A stretch of DNA of 64,000 nucleotides from Paramicrobacterium agarici (GCF_002563955.1 NZ_PDJE01000001.1:3169921-3233920); one strand, 5' to 3'; shown: positions 9,606 to 21,336, counted from the first letter of the stretch. Program-made: numbers and translations. Notes: generated by a model not told the origin, from the letters alone.

Positions 9606-10799
9606 CTACTTGTTGATCTTGGTGACGGTACCGGCACCAACGGTGCGGCCACCCTCACGGATAGCGAACCCGAGGCCCTCTTCCATAGCGATCGGCTGAA
9701 TCAGCTCGACCGACATGTCCGTCGTGTCGCCGGGCATGACCATCTCGGTGCCCTCGGGCAGCGAGATGACGCCGGTGACGTCGGTGGTGCGGAAGTAGAA
9801 CTGCGGGCGGTAGTTCGTGTAGAACGGGTTGTGACGGCCACCCTCGTCCTTCGAGAGGATGTAGGCGGTGCCCTCGAAGTTGGTGTGCGGCGTAACCGAA
9901 CCAGGCTTCACGACGACCTGACCGCGCTCAACGTCTTCACGCTTGGTTCCGCGAAGAAGCAGACCACAGTTCTCGCCGGCCCATGCCTCGTCGAGCTGCT
10001 TGTGGAACATCTCGATACCCGTGACCGTGGTCTTCTGCGTCGGACGGATTCCGACGATCTCGACCTCGGAGTTGATGCCGAGAGTACCGCGCTCGGCGCG
10101 GCCGGTGACGACGGTTCCACGACCGGTGATCGTGAAGACGTCCTCGATCGGCATGAGGAACGGCTTGTCCTTGTCGCGCACGGGGTCGGGAACGTTGTTG
10201 TCGACGGCCTCCATGAGGTCGAGGATCGCCTGCTCCCACTTGGCGTCGCCCTCAAGAGCCTTGAGTGCCGAAACCTGAATGACCGGCGCGTTGTCGCCGT
10301 CGAAGCTCTGGCTCGAGAGAAGCTCGCGAACCTCGAGCTCGACGAGCTCCATGATCTCCTCGTCGTCCACCATGTCGGACTTGTTGAGAGCCACGACAAG
10401 GTAGGGAACGCCGACCTGCTTGGCGAGCAGGACGTGCTCGCGGGTCTGAGCCATCGGACCGTCAGTGGCGGCAACCACGAGGATCGCACCGTCCATCTGG
10501 GCAGCACCGGTGATCATGTTCTTCACGTAGTCGGCGTGGCCGGGAGCGTCAACGTGAGCGTAGTGGCGCTTCTCGGTCTCGTACTCAACGTGCGAGATGT
10601 TGATCGTGATGCCGCGCTGGCGCTCTTCAGGAGCCGAGTCGATGCTGGCGAAGTCGCGCTGGACGTTGACGTCCGACGGGAACTTGAGTGCCAGAACGTG
10701 CGAGATCGCAGCGGTAAGGGTCGTCTTACCGTGGTCGACGTGACCGATCGTTCCGATGTTTACGTGCGGCTTGGTCCGCTCGAACTTGGCCTTAGCCAC
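9606..10799 (-). CDS. tuf: Elongation factor Tu
   Basis: GTPase that delivers aminoacyl-tRNA to the ribosome; 397 residues. G1 GHVDHGKT (about residue 19), RGITI in switch I, DAPGHADY in G3 and NKSDM in G4 are intact. Domains 2 and 3 are complete up to [14 protein letters not shown]. The start is GTG, preceded by AGGAGGACCACA. It is the last gene of the str operon, 140 bases after fusA. Confidence 0.98.
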   Translation of the reverse strand: MAKAKFERTKPHVNIGTIGHVDHGKTTLTAAISHVLALKFPSDVNVQRDFASIDSAPEERQRGITINISHVEYETEKRHYAHVDAPGHADYVKNMITGAAQMDGAILVVAATDGPMAQTREHVLLAKQVGVPYLVVALNKSDMVDDEEIMELVELEVRELLSSQSFDGDNAPVIQVSALKALEGDAKWEQAILDLMEAVDNNVPDPVRDKDKPFLMPIEDVFTITGRGTVVTGRAERGTLGINSEVEIVGIRPTQKTTVTGIEMFHKQLDEAWAGENCGLLLRGTKREDVERGQVVVKPGSVTPHTNFEGTAYILSKDEGGRHNPFYTNYRPQFYFRTTDVTGVISLPEGTEMVMPGDTTDMSVELIQPIAMEEGLGFAIREGGRTVGAGTVTKINK

Positions 10800-10897
10800 T
10801 GTGGTCCTCCTCAGGACTCTCGTGTAGATACAGCGGGCACTGGATTGCGACCGATTCTCTACGGGGATTTGTGTATTTATGTTACTAGGTGACGACC

Positions 10898-10928
10898 GGG
10901 CGCCGCACTGTGTGCACAGCGGGCGCCC
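10898..10928 (-). terminator. GC hairpin between fusA and tuf
   Basis: Inverted arms GGGCGCC and GGCGCCC enclose an inner CTGTG...CAG helix, 12 bases after the fusA stop. There is no U-run, so it may only attenuate or process the message and set the tuf level relative to fusA. A separate tuf promoter in 10800-10890 could not be identified with confidence. Confidence 0.5.
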
Positions 10929-10939
10929 AGCGGCTCAGG

Positions 10940-13054
<2,115 letters not shown>

Positions 13055-13098
13055 GGGGTTCCTCCGGAAAGTGAATGTGAAGTGGTGTGTGGGCGGCG

Positions 13099-13121
13099 CC
13101 TCCGCAGCGCTGCTGCGGAGG
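13099..13121 (-). other. Hairpin between rpsG and fusA
   Basis: A perfect 10-bp stem (CCTCCGCAGC and complement) with a 3-base loop, 14 bases after the rpsG stop and 44 bases before the fusA start. No U-run follows; a role in processing or attenuation is the likely reading. Confidence 0.55.
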
Positions 13122-13135
13122 ACGCCTCCCGACTG

Positions 13136-13606
13136 CTACCAGCGGTAGTGTGCGAATGCGCGGTTGGACTCGGCCATCTTGTGGGTGTCCTCACGACGCT
13201 TCACAGCGGCGCCGAGGCCGTTCGACGCGTCGAGGATCTCGTTGGTGAGTCGCTCCGTCATCGTCTTCTCGCGGCGGCCCTTCGCGTAGCTCACGAGCCA
13301 GCGCAGTGCGAGAGTGTTGGCGCGGTGAGGCTTGACCTCGACCGGCACCTGGTAGGTCGAGCCACCGACACGGCGGCTCTTGACCTCGATGGACGGACGG
13401 ACGTTGTCGAGCGCCTTCTTCAGGGTGACGACAGCATCCTGGCTGTTCTTCGCCGCGACTCCCTCGAGCGCGTCGTAGACGATGCGCTCAGCGAGAGCCT
13501 TCTTGCCGTCAACGAGAATCTTGTTGACGAGCTGGCTGACGATCGGGGCGCCGTAGACGGGGTCAGCAATGACCGGGCGCTTGGGTGCTGGTCCCTTACG
13601 TGGCAT
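13136..13606 (-). CDS. rpsG: 30S ribosomal protein S7
   Basis: Assembly initiator of the 30S head; 156 residues. It starts [24 protein letters not shown] and [12 protein letters not shown] are typical S7 motifs. Its ATG overlaps the rpsL stop by one base. Confidence 0.98.
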   Translation of the reverse strand: MPRKGPAPKRPVIADPVYGAPIVSQLVNKILVDGKKALAERIVYDALEGVAAKNSQDAVVTLKKALDNVRPSIEVKSRRVGGSTYQVPVEVKPHRANTLALRWLVSYAKGRREKTMTERLTNEILDASNGLGAAVKRREDTHKMAESNRAFAHYRW

Positions 13607-13980
13607 TACTTCTTCTCCATCTTCGCGCCGTAGTGGCTGCGACCCTGCTTGCGGTTCTTGACGGCCTGCGTGTCGAGCGCACCGCGAACGATGCGGTAGC
13701 GGACACCCGGGAGGTCCTTGACACGTCCACCACGGACGAGCACCATCGAGTGCTCCTGAAGGTTGTGACCTTCACCCGGGATGTACGCGGTGACCTCTGT
13801 ACCGTTCGAGAGCTTCACACGAGCCACCTTGCGCATTGCCGAGTTCGGCTTCTTCGGGGTGGTCGTGTAGACGCGTGTGCACACGCCTCGCTGCTGGGGG
13901 TTGGCCTTCAGGGCGGGAGCCTTGGTCTTTGCAGACTTCGACTTGCGACCCTTGCGGACCAACTGCTGAATAGTTGGCAC
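13606..13980 (-). CDS. rpsL: 30S ribosomal protein S12
   Basis: Decoding-centre protein; 124 residues. The streptomycin-determining positions look wild type: Lys in [12 protein letters not shown] and Lys in GGRVKDLPG. The start is GTG with GAGGAGAAGCA upstream. It is the first gene of the str operon, behind a leader of about 220 bases. Confidence 0.98.
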   Translation of the reverse strand: MPTIQQLVRKGRKSKSAKTKAPALKANPQQRGVCTRVYTTTPKKPNSAMRKVARVKLSNGTEVTAYIPGEGHNLQEHSMVLVRGGRVKDLPGVRYRIVRGALDTQAVKNRKQGRSHYGAKMEKK

Positions 13981-14206
13981 TGCTTCTCCTCAATGTGCTG
14001 CACGGTGACAGCGAATATGTGATGGTGAGGCACGCGATCGCTCGCGCGCCGCCACGATCCGCCCATCCGACAGAATGCGAAGGATGCTGGTGGCGAATAT
14101 GCCGTGGGGGTCGTTCCATTCGAACCAACCCAGGATGTGAGTGCCTCTACGCGGCTTCATCGCGCGAAGGCACGATTCAGCGCACGCGAATGCGCACACC
14201 CGATCT
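13981..14206 (-). other. Long leader of the str operon
   Basis: If transcription begins about 7 bases after the -10 box at 14207-14212, rpsL has a 5' leader of some 220 bases. A 56-codon open frame (13990-14160, ATG start) lies in it. Its TGA stop directly abuts the rpsL ribosome-binding site, but it has no evident ribosome-binding site of its own. Whether the leader is translated or folds as a control element cannot be told from the sequence alone. Confidence 0.4.
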
Positions 14207-14235
14207 ATGATACGGGCACAGCGGGTGCCGGTCAA
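14207..14235 (-). promoter_or_regulatory. Promoter of the rpsL-rpsG-fusA-tuf operon
   Basis: On the minus strand, TTGACC (14230-14235), a 17-base spacer and TATCAT (14207-14212). This is a near-consensus housekeeping-sigma promoter, placed 3 bases beyond the terminator hairpin of the upstream gene. Confidence 0.85.
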
Positions 14236-14237
14236 AT

Positions 14238-14269
14238 ACCACAGGCCCGGTCGAAACCGGGCCTGTGGT
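14238..14269 (-). terminator. Intrinsic terminator of the 14.3-15.8 kb gene
   Basis: A perfect 14-bp stem (arm AACCACAGGCCCGG, then T) with a 4-base loop, 15 bases after the stop of the upstream gene. No long T-run follows. The -35 box of the str promoter begins 3 bases past the stem, so termination of one unit and start of the next are packed together. Confidence 0.8.
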
Positions 14270-14284
14270 TCGGCTCGTCGCGAC

Positions 14285-15751
14285 TTAGAACTCGTCCCAT
14301 TCGAAGGTCGCTGTGCCGTCTTCGCCGAAGGTGACGGCGCCGTCGACGGAGATGTCGATCGGGTTCTCCAGGCTGACGTTCTTCTCGACTCTGTCGTCGG
14401 GCCACGTGACGGTGGCCGACAGGTCTGCTTCGCCCATCTGGTCTGTGGTCACGGCCCATCCGGAACCGTCGTACTCGCCGACAGAGAATTCCGGCCGCGG
14501 GTCGATGGTCCAGACGATGTCCTCCACCTTCTTGGTGCCTCGGTCGCTCGCGAAGTTGGGGCAGCCGTCGGGGGCCATCTCCGTAGAAGCTTCACACTCG
14601 TCGAGGAACGCGGTCACCGCTTCTTCCGCCGCCGTCACGCCCTCCTCTGAGAGTGTCACGGTCAGCTCGGGCGCCTCTTCAGCTTCGTTGCCGAACCCAA
14701 GAACCGTCGTCGAGACGCCCTCGGCCTGGAAGACTCCCTGGTCCTCGGACATCGCGATGCTGTACGTCCCCGGAAGGGCACGCAGCGCGGCGCTCTCGCC
14801 CGGTTCGGCTGCCACCGTCACGCCATTCACAGCGACCTTGGCATTCTGAGGTCCGACGACCGAGTACGAGACTTCGCCGAGCTTGGGCGCATCGAGCTTC
14901 CATTTGTCGAAGAAGACCATGTCTTTGCCCGCCTTGCTCAGAGAGAAGTCCTGCTCGTAGGTCTCGCCGCCCTGCGAGATCGAGGCGGTCACCGTCGCGC
15001 TGTCGCCCGAGACCTCTGTCGACGAGATCGAGTACTTCGAGATGCGGTCGTCCGCTGCCTTGTACGCTTCGTCGGTCAAGAGCACGTCGCCCTTCTCGAC
15101 CTTGACCCCGGAGTCCTTGAGCGCCTGCTCTGCCTTACCCGCCTTCAGAAGGTCGAGATACGCGGTCACCTGGTTCTCCGGAGCGTGCGCTGCGTTGCCG
15201 ATGGCGAAGCCGACAACACCCGCGATAATAATGAGCAGAAGCGCTGAGCCGCCGGCGATCCAGCCGACCATTGACTTCTTTTTCTTCTGAGGAGGCTGGC
15301 CGCCGCCACCCGCGGGGTAGGCCTCGGTGTTCTGCGGCGGGTACACCTGCGTCTGCTGCGCGCCGTAATCGGGCTGCTGCGTGTAGGGATGCTGCGGACC
15401 CGTCGGCTGCTGCTCACCAGGCGTCTGCGGGTAGGGGTTCGTCGCGGCGGGCTGCTGTGGCGCTTGCGGCTGCTGCTGCGGTTGCCCATACGACTGCTGC
15501 GAGCCCGTTGACTGCTGGTACGGCTGCTGAGGCTGCTGCTGTTGGTACGGCTGCTGCGGGCCTGTCGGCTGCTGAGGCTGCTGCCGGTACGGCTGCTGCG
15601 GCTCGGGTTGCTGCGGCTGCTGACCATAGGGCTGCTGAGGCGGTTCGGGCTGCTGACCATACGGCTGCTGAGGTTCGTTGCCCTGCGGCTGGTTGCTCTG
15701 CGGGTTTCCGTGCTGCCAGGGCTGCTGCGGGTCATTGGGTGGGTACGACAT
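14285..15751 (-). CDS. Membrane-anchored protein with Gln/Pro-rich N-terminus (TcaA-like extracellular part)
   Basis: 488 residues. About 150 residues rich in Pro, Gln, Gly and Tyr (repeated QQPYGQQP-type units) are predicted disordered and cytoplasmic. A Lys-rich stop and one transmembrane helix (about 161-187) follow, then an extracellular part of about 300 residues with repeated beta-type segments (for example VTAYLDLLKAGKAEQALKDSG and GEVSYSVVGPQNAKVAVNGV). The layout resembles TcaA or zinc-ribbon/DUF-type wall-associated proteins; I do not recognise a precise family. GGGGGAGAG precedes the ATG. It follows the signalling cluster but has its own terminator. Low-complexity codons may vary by slippage. 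Confidence 0.75.
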   Translation of the reverse strand: MSYPPNDPQQPWQHGNPQSNQPQGNEPQQPYGQQPEPPQQPYGQQPQQPEPQQPYRQQPQQPTGPQQPYQQQQPQQPYQQSTGSQQSYGQPQQQPQAPQQPAATNPYPQTPGEQQPTGPQHPYTQQPDYGAQQTQVYPPQNTEAYPAGGGGQPPQKKKKSMVGWIAGGSALLLIIIAGVVGFAIGNAAHAPENQVTAYLDLLKAGKAEQALKDSGVKVEKGDVLLTDEAYKAADDRISKYSISSTEVSGDSATVTASISQGGETYEQDFSLSKAGKDMVFFDKWKLDAPKLGEVSYSVVGPQNAKVAVNGVTVAAEPGESAALRALPGTYSIAMSEDQGVFQAEGVSTTVLGFGNEAEEAPELTVTLSEEGVTAAEEAVTAFLDECEASTEMAPDGCPNFASDRGTKKVEDIVWTIDPRPEFSVGEYDGSGWAVTTDQMGEADLSATVTWPDDRVEKNVSLENPIDISVDGAVTFGEDGTATFEWDEF

Positions 15752-15817
15752 CTCTCCCCCTCGTGCGTTGGTGATACTAGTTTGTCCGCAACCCCCGCCG
15801 CCGTCCAGGGGTACTTG

Positions 15818-16459
15818 TCACCACCGGGTCGGGGGCGCGTCGAGACTCTCCGACAGGGCGTCCAAAAGCGCGCTCACCTGCGGTTCGATAATCGTCGCAA
15901 TCGCCTCTCGCGCAGCGACGCGGTGCTGCTGCAGAAACTGGCAGATGAGGCGTCCCGCGTGGTCGGCGCATTCGTCTGCGAGCCGGATCTCTGTGCGCAG
16001 CGCCTGCTTCTCTTCATCGCTCAGTTCGACGGGGCGCACCGATTCCGGCACGTCGCCGCCCTCGGCCAGCTCCCCGAGCGTGAAGAGAAACGGTTCGCCG
16101 GGAACCGGGTCCGGGTCAAGCTGCAGACCGTCGAATTCGGGATCGAGTCCCACCTCAGGGCGGTACGACCGCGATTTGCGTTTTTCGGACTCGTGCAGCT
16201 CTCGCGAGAGCAGAGGCAGATTCTGATCGGTGTAGTCGTCGACGACGTCGTCGATGAGGGCCTTCATGCGGGTCGTCAGGCCGTGCTGCACGCCGTGCGG
16301 AACATCGGCGTCGACGCCGAGCGCGGCGAGAAAGGGCGAGCCGAGGCATCGTCTGCACACGCGCGTACGCACGCGGTGCGTCGCCGGCTTCCACCGAGGG
16401 AGCCAGGCGATCCATGCGTCGACAGCGCTGCCGACCTTGGCCTCGAGGGTCCGCTCCAT
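15818..16459 (-). CDS. Conserved-looking protein of unknown function
   Basis: 213 residues, soluble, acidic C-terminal half. A CRRC motif near residue 35, a Trp-rich start (WIAWLPRWKP) and a long helical C-terminal region (LADECADHAGRLICQFLQQH) are visible. No signal peptide or membrane helix. I do not recognise the family. It lies 28 bases after the stop of the four-helix membrane protein, without a clear ribosome-binding site, so leaderless or coupled translation is possible. It could be the last member of the FHA/MoxR unit. Confidence 0.65.
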   Translation of the reverse strand: MERTLEAKVGSAVDAWIAWLPRWKPATHRVRTRVCRRCLGSPFLAALGVDADVPHGVQHGLTTRMKALIDDVVDDYTDQNLPLLSRELHESEKRKSRSYRPEVGLDPEFDGLQLDPDPVPGEPFLFTLGELAEGGDVPESVRPVELSDEEKQALRTEIRLADECADHAGRLICQFLQQHRVAAREAIATIIEPQVSALLDALSESLDAPPTRW

Positions 16460-16487
16460 ACGACAACCGTACTCTGCGCGGTGCCGT

Positions 16488-17000
16488 TCAGTCTTTCTCC
16501 CACGGCCAGAGCGGCCGCTTCGGGTCGTCTCCCCCGAGCCCGATCATCACGACGAAGCTGATGTGCACGAGCGCAGCGAGCACCCCAATCGCGAGGCTGT
16601 ACGGCCGCAGCAGCTCGTGCAGGGCGAACTCGAGCAGCACGCCCGGGTCGCGCAGGGCGACGGCCCGCAGCATCCCGCCGATGACCACGTAGCCGACGAG
16701 CGCGCCGAGTCCCGTGAGCAGCCCGCCGCCAAGCGGAACACGAACCGCGAGATCGCCCCGCTCGCGCTCTTGAACGAGGTGCACGGCCGCGCCAACGAGC
16801 CGCAGAGCGACGATCACGATCGATGTCGCGACCATCGAGGGACCGAGCAGGAGGCTCGCGTCGACGTCGATGACGTCGGTGTCGGTCAGAAGGCTCAGGA
16901 TGCCGAAGCTGGCGACGACGAGCGCGAGATACAGCGCGACGGCGAACGCCGCCTGGGCCAGAGCGATCAGCCGCGGATCTCTGGCCTCACTCGGTTCCAT
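16488..17000 (-). CDS. Small four-helix membrane protein
   Basis: 170 residues, start chosen at MEPSEARDPRL because it overlaps the end of the FHA gene by 14 bases and everything further upstream in frame is shadow. Four hydrophobic helices are visible: about residues 13-37, 45-66, 86-110 and 128-155. No catalytic motif. The family is not recognised with confidence. Its tight coupling to FHA and TgpA-like genes suggests a membrane partner of that cluster. Confidence 0.75.
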   Translation of the reverse strand: MEPSEARDPRLIALAQAAFAVALYLALVVASFGILSLLTDTDVIDVDASLLLGPSMVATSIVIVALRLVGAAVHLVQERERGDLAVRVPLGGGLLTGLGALVGYVVIGGMLRAVALRDPGVLLEFALHELLRPYSLAIGVLAALVHISFVVMIGLGGDDPKRPLWPWEKD

Positions 17001-17628
17001 CGCTGCCCCTCGCCCGAAGCGAAGCGAGAGCGCGCCCGAAAAGGATTCCCCCGTCACGCGGGGCGGGCGTCGGCACCCCGGGAACGCACGCGGTCTCGCG
17101 CCCCGACGCATCGATGATGCGTGTGCCGTTCGTCGAGTTGAGGTCGGTGACCCAGACCGCGCCGCGCGACCATTGAACGGCGGCGTGCGTCTTCGACATG
17201 CTGCGACTGACATCGACGACGGCGATGGCCTGCGCGTCAGGGAAGGCGGACTGCGCGTTCGGGTCACGGCCGATCAGGATGCTGCCGTCGACAGCGATCC
17301 GCGTGCCGTCTTCGAACTCGAGCTCGCAGTCCGACGTGCTGTCGTCGAGCGCGGGCACGGGCGCAACGCCCGGTGCAGGGGCGCCCGCGGAAGCCGGGAT
17401 CGTGTCGATGTCGGCCTGCATGCCGGGAGGCAGCCCGATGAAGCCCGGTCGCGTCACGGCCTCGGATGCCTCGGGCTTCTCGCCCTGCTCAGAGTCGGGT
17501 CGCGTCGGCGACGCCGCTGCCTGCTCGTCGGGCAGCGGTGGCAGAGGCGGCCGCGGAGGAACCGGCACGCCGTTCCACGTGTCAGGCTGCGCGCCGCCTG
17601 CGCGTGCGGCGGCGTCGTCAGCGCTCAT
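16987..17628 (-). CDS. FHA-domain protein
   Basis: 213 residues. The first 80 or so are Pro/Ala-rich and likely disordered. The FHA domain (about 95-205) has the expected phosphothreonine-binding residues: IGRDP, SMSKTHAAV and LNSTNGT. It should bind Thr-phosphorylated partners, plausibly products of the kinase at 28.4-30.0 kb. The start overlaps the end of the TgpA-like gene by 11 bases. Confidence 0.9.
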   Translation of the reverse strand: MSADDAAARAGGAQPDTWNGVPVPPRPPLPPLPDEQAAASPTRPDSEQGEKPEASEAVTRPGFIGLPPGMQADIDTIPASAGAPAPGVAPVPALDDSTSDCELEFEDGTRIAVDGSILIGRDPNAQSAFPDAQAIAVVDVSRSMSKTHAAVQWSRGAVWVTDLNSTNGTRIIDASGRETACVPGVPTPAPRDGGILFGRALASLRARGSDGTE

Positions 17629-20053
17629 CGTTCCTCCTCGACGCCTTCGACCGCTTCGGCGCTCGTCGTGCGCGACTGACCCGGAAACGGCTCACCTGAC
17701 GTCGCCACCAGCCTACCGCTCGCGCCGCGAGTCGCGACTGCTCATCTGACTGACTCCACAGGTCGTCGACCGTCGAATCGGGGGCGTCGTGAGCGCCGAA
17801 AACGGCGGCGTCTGCGTCGAAGGCGAGCGATTCGAGCGTGGCTGTTCCCGCAGCATCCGTCTCCCTCTGCACCGCGAGCGATTCGATGACGCCGGAGCGA
17901 GTGCGCACGGGAACGTCGTAGCCGAGCTCGGCGTGGCGATCGAGAAACTCGTCCCACGCGCCAGACGCCCGTGCATGGGCGGACTCCGCACGGCGACGCC
18001 GCTTCACGCGCCGCCGCTTGACGAGCGCGATGATCAGCAGCGGCACGAGATAGAGCAGCAGCAGTCCGCCGAGCGTCGACAGCGCCGCCACCGCCCAGCC
18101 GGGCAGAGCGAACGCGTCTTCGTCGTCTTCGTCTTTCTTGTCGTCGATCTCGCTCTCGGTCAGCAGATCGTCTGGACGCTTCTCTGACCGCGGGGGCTGC
18201 CGCACCTGGGGCTGAGGCTCGCTCTGCGGCTTCGGGTTCTGGTCTTGCGGAATCTCGGTCTCGTCTGGAGTCGGAAAGAACGGAATCCAGCCGACGCCCT
18301 CGAACGGCACCTCGACCCAGGCCGTGACGTCGTCACCCGTGACGGTGGTGGGAGAGCCTTCGATGATCGACTTCGGCGCGAATCCCATGACGACGCGAGC
18401 CGGGTACCCGAAGCTGCGGGCCATGAGCGCCATCGCCGACGCATACTGCTCTTCGTCGCCGATGAGCTGCGAGCGAGTGAACAGCTCCTCCATGCGATCA
18501 GCTCCGTGTCCGGCGCGTGATGACGCAGCATCCTCTTCTCGCCCGTGGCTGAGGTAGCCGTTGGTGACGAGCGCGGACTCGATGGCGCGAAGCTGATCGA
18601 TCGGCGTCTCGGCCGCGCCAGCGTACTCCTTTGCCTTCGCCACGACGACGTCGGGAACCTTCTCGACGGGAGGCATTCCGACCGGGGCCACAGGAGTGTC
18701 TGAGAGCTCTTCGTCACCGGGCACGGCCTGGATGCCGCTGCGCATGGAGTACTCGATGCCTGACGTAACGCCGTCGATCAGCACGGCGGAGCTCGTCGAC
18801 GCGTTGTAGCGGAAGCCCGCGGACCGTTCGCGGTCGATGCCGTCGAGGTCGATTCTCTGGGGAACGCCCATCGTGGGCAGCCACGGTCCGGAGTAGCCGA
18901 GAACATCGATCGAGATGCCGCGTCTGTCGACGATGTCGGCGAGCGGCGCGGTGGGCAGCGTCGATCCGCTGAGTTCGTACAGCCCGGAGCCTTCGGTTGC
19001 CAGCTCAGGCCCTGCGACGTTCCAGAGGTGCCCGTCGTAGGTGTCCATGACCGCGAGACGCAGACGATCGCCCGGGATCATTCCCGTGACCGTGAACAAG
19101 TCGGTCTCGTTGAGCGTCTTCGTGTAGATGCGGTAGCCCGAGAGCGGGCTCGGGAACAGCTCGGGGTCGAACGGCGGCTGCACCTCGTCGCGCACCACGA
19201 GCCTGCTTTCAGGAGCGGGGTGAAGAAGGGATGCTGCCAAGCCGCCGATCACGATGGAGGCGAGTGCTACGGCTGCGGTGCCGACAACGCGCGCGCGACG
19301 CAGTCCCGACTTCTCAGAGAGGCTGATGTTCTTGCCCTCCGGGCGGCGCCATCCGAGCCAGATCAAGGCGATGACCGCCACGGCCAGGCCGCGCAGCGGT
19401 GCGAAGAACGGCTCTCGTGTGCCGAGCACGACCGGCAGCGCAAAGGCGGCGAGAGGCACGAGCAGCACGAGGCCGCAGCGCCACAGCGTGCGGTAGCGCT
19501 TCGGCAGCCAGCGGAACAGCAGAACGCCGGCGACGACGCCGAGCACGCACGCGAAGACGTACGGCAGCACGGCGAGATGCGGCGGTGCCCCGACGGGAGC
19601 GGCGAGGGTTACGACGTCTGTCCAGCCGAACACAGCGCCGACCGCGAGGTCTCGCACCGTATCGAGGGTCGGAAGCACGAACCACAGGGCATCGCCGGGC
19701 AGAGCGAGAGCGCTGCCGAAGAGAAAGTACGCCACGAACAGCGCGAGCACTGTCGTCACCGCGTTGAGCCGCAGCCGGTGACTGCCCCACGCGACACCGA
19801 GCCCGACGGCGAGCCCCCCGAGCGAAGCCGAAAGGTGCGTCAGTCCGTCGAAGACGGGCATCCACCCGAGAAGGCCGATGACGACGAGTCCCGCGACCAC
19901 GGCCACGTCGACCCAGGTCTGGGTTGTCACGGTTCCGGGCGCTAACGCCGCCCGGTTCTCGCGAGGGGTGCGCGCGAAAACGCCGCTGAGCCGCCGCTTC
20001 TGCGTACCGGCGTCCTGCTGCTGGGCCTTGCGAGCCGCGCGCCTCTCGCTCAC
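17618..20053 (-). CDS. TgpA-like membrane protein with degenerate transglutaminase domain
   Basis: 811 residues. The N-terminal half has about 7-8 membrane helices (residues about 45-260, DUF3488/TgpA type). An extracellular transglutaminase-like core (about 490-600), a Pro/Gln/Glu linker, one more helix (about 650-675) and a basic cytoplasmic tail follow. The core keeps the fold signature (EQYASAMALMARSFGYPARVV) but has Glu534 for the catalytic Cys, Thr577 for the His (VTAWVEV) and Phe593 for the Asp (FFPTP). It should therefore be catalytically dead and act as a binding or scaffold module. The start overlaps the DUF58 stop (ATGA). Confidence 0.88.
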   Translation of the reverse strand: MSERRAARKAQQQDAGTQKRRLSGVFARTPRENRAALAPGTVTTQTWVDVAVVAGLVVIGLLGWMPVFDGLTHLSASLGGLAVGLGVAWGSHRLRLNAVTTVLALFVAYFLFGSALALPGDALWFVLPTLDTVRDLAVGAVFGWTDVVTLAAPVGAPPHLAVLPYVFACVLGVVAGVLLFRWLPKRYRTLWRCGLVLLVPLAAFALPVVLGTREPFFAPLRGLAVAVIALIWLGWRRPEGKNISLSEKSGLRRARVVGTAAVALASIVIGGLAASLLHPAPESRLVVRDEVQPPFDPELFPSPLSGYRIYTKTLNETDLFTVTGMIPGDRLRLAVMDTYDGHLWNVAGPELATEGSGLYELSGSTLPTAPLADIVDRRGISIDVLGYSGPWLPTMGVPQRIDLDGIDRERSAGFRYNASTSSAVLIDGVTSGIEYSMRSGIQAVPGDEELSDTPVAPVGMPPVEKVPDVVVAKAKEYAGAAETPIDQLRAIESALVTNGYLSHGREEDAASSRAGHGADRMEELFTRSQLIGDEEQYASAMALMARSFGYPARVVMGFAPKSIIEGSPTTVTGDDVTAWVEVPFEGVGWIPFFPTPDETEIPQDQNPKPQSEPQPQVRQPPRSEKRPDDLLTESEIDDKKDEDDEDAFALPGWAVAALSTLGGLLLLYLVPLLIIALVKRRRVKRRRRAESAHARASGAWDEFLDRHAELGYDVPVRTRSGVIESLAVQRETDAAGTATLESLAFDADAAVFGAHDAPDSTVDDLWSQSDEQSRLAARAVGWWRRQVSRFRVSRARRAPKRSKASRRNDER

Positions 20054-21336
20054 TGCGCCTTCTCCATGATGCGGGTCAGGTCGCGGAGCGCACCGATCGT
20101 GTACACCTGCAGCCCGGCGACGTCTTGAACGCGCGGCTGGCCGCCTTCGGCGACGCGCAGGGCGATCACGTTGACCTCGCCCGAAAAGAGCCTTTGGATG
20201 CTGCGGTAGTCACCAGCATCCATCATCGACCCCGCGACGATTACGACGACGCTGGGGTCGGGAAGTCGCTTCGTGGCGTTGCGGGCGAAATCGCGAGCGG
20301 ACTCGTCGGAGTCGAACGGCTGAATGCGGCAACTGTCGTCGAGCATTGCCTGCAGCGTGTGCGTGCGCAGCCGCATCCCCTCGCTGACCACGTTGATATC
20401 GGTGGCGTCTCTGATCACCTGCGTCGCGATCGATGCCGTCACCGACACGGCAGTCTCGAACTCGTCGTCGCTTGCGTAGTAACGCCGGTTGGCGCTGTGC
20501 ACGATGGTGAGCTGCGACCGGCGAGACTCCTCGAACTGCCGCACCATGAGCTGCCCCGTTCGCGCGGAGCTGCGCCAGTGCACGTACCGCACGTCGTCGC
20601 CGCGCACGTAGTCGCGCAACGCGTGAAACGAGATGTCGTTGTTGGTGATCTTCTTGGTGATCTGGCCTTCGAGGTCGCGCACGAGTCCGGCGGCGGTGGG
20701 ATGCAGGCGCACGACGCGCGGATGCACGAAGAGCTCTATCGGGTCCGTCCAGTCGACGCTGCGGCGGAACAAACCGAGGCGGTCACCGCGCACGGAGCGA
20801 GCCGGGCCGGCGATGATCACCGCGCGACGCTCGGTGGGAACGGCGAACAGCTCTTCAGAGACGTCGTCGGGCGTGAGTCCGGGAACGTCGAAGACCGCGA
20901 GACCGTCGCCGACGGGCAGCTCGAATGTCGTCGCGAGCGAGTTGCGCTTTGCCGTGTTCGTCACGATCATCTCGCCGACGGCGCGCTCCCCCACGGTGAC
21001 GCGGCGCGGGTTCAACCGCACAGACACCGCGAAGCGCGAGCGGCCGATGGTGAACAGCGCCGCGATGGCAAAGGCGCTCACGAACGCGGCACCCGCGAAG
21101 ACGAGTTCGGCCCAGCCGAGCACGAGACCCGCGGCGAGTAGCACGACCCCGACGACGGCGACGAGCCACCCGGTCGAGCTCACGGTGGCGAAAAACGGGT
21201 GAATGGCCTTCGTCACGGGCACGACGAATGTCGCGAGCCCCTGCCTGACCCTCTGCGTCGTCGTCGCAGCACGTGTCAGCAGCGGCGACAGACGCGTCGT
21301 CGACTGCGGGCTTTCGTGCTCGACGGTCGTTGTCAT
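20050..21336 (-). CDS. DUF58 (vWA-like) membrane protein
   Basis: 428 residues. Two membrane helices (about 42-85) are followed by the DUF58 region with its signature LRDYVRGDDVRYVHWRSSA near residue 235 and a C-terminal vWA-like fold. The start is set at MTTTVEHESPQ because that ATG overlaps the moxR stop; in-frame sequence upstream is moxR shadow. DUF58 proteins accompany MoxR ATPases as membrane partners, often in envelope or metal-insertion assemblies. The metal-binding residues cannot be judged with certainty by eye. Confidence 0.9.
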   Translation of the reverse strand: MTTTVEHESPQSTTRLSPLLTRAATTTQRVRQGLATFVVPVTKAIHPFFATVSSTGWLVAVVGVVLLAAGLVLGWAELVFAGAAFVSAFAIAALFTIGRSRFAVSVRLNPRRVTVGERAVGEMIVTNTAKRNSLATTFELPVGDGLAVFDVPGLTPDDVSEELFAVPTERRAVIIAGPARSVRGDRLGLFRRSVDWTDPIELFVHPRVVRLHPTAAGLVRDLEGQITKKITNNDISFHALRDYVRGDDVRYVHWRSSARTGQLMVRQFEESRRSQLTIVHSANRRYYASDDEFETAVSVTASIATQVIRDATDINVVSEGMRLRTHTLQAMLDDSCRIQPFDSDESARDFARNATKRLPDPSVVVIVAGSMMDAGDYRSIQRLFSGEVNVIALRVAEGGQPRVQDVAGLQVYTIGALRDLTRIMEKAQ

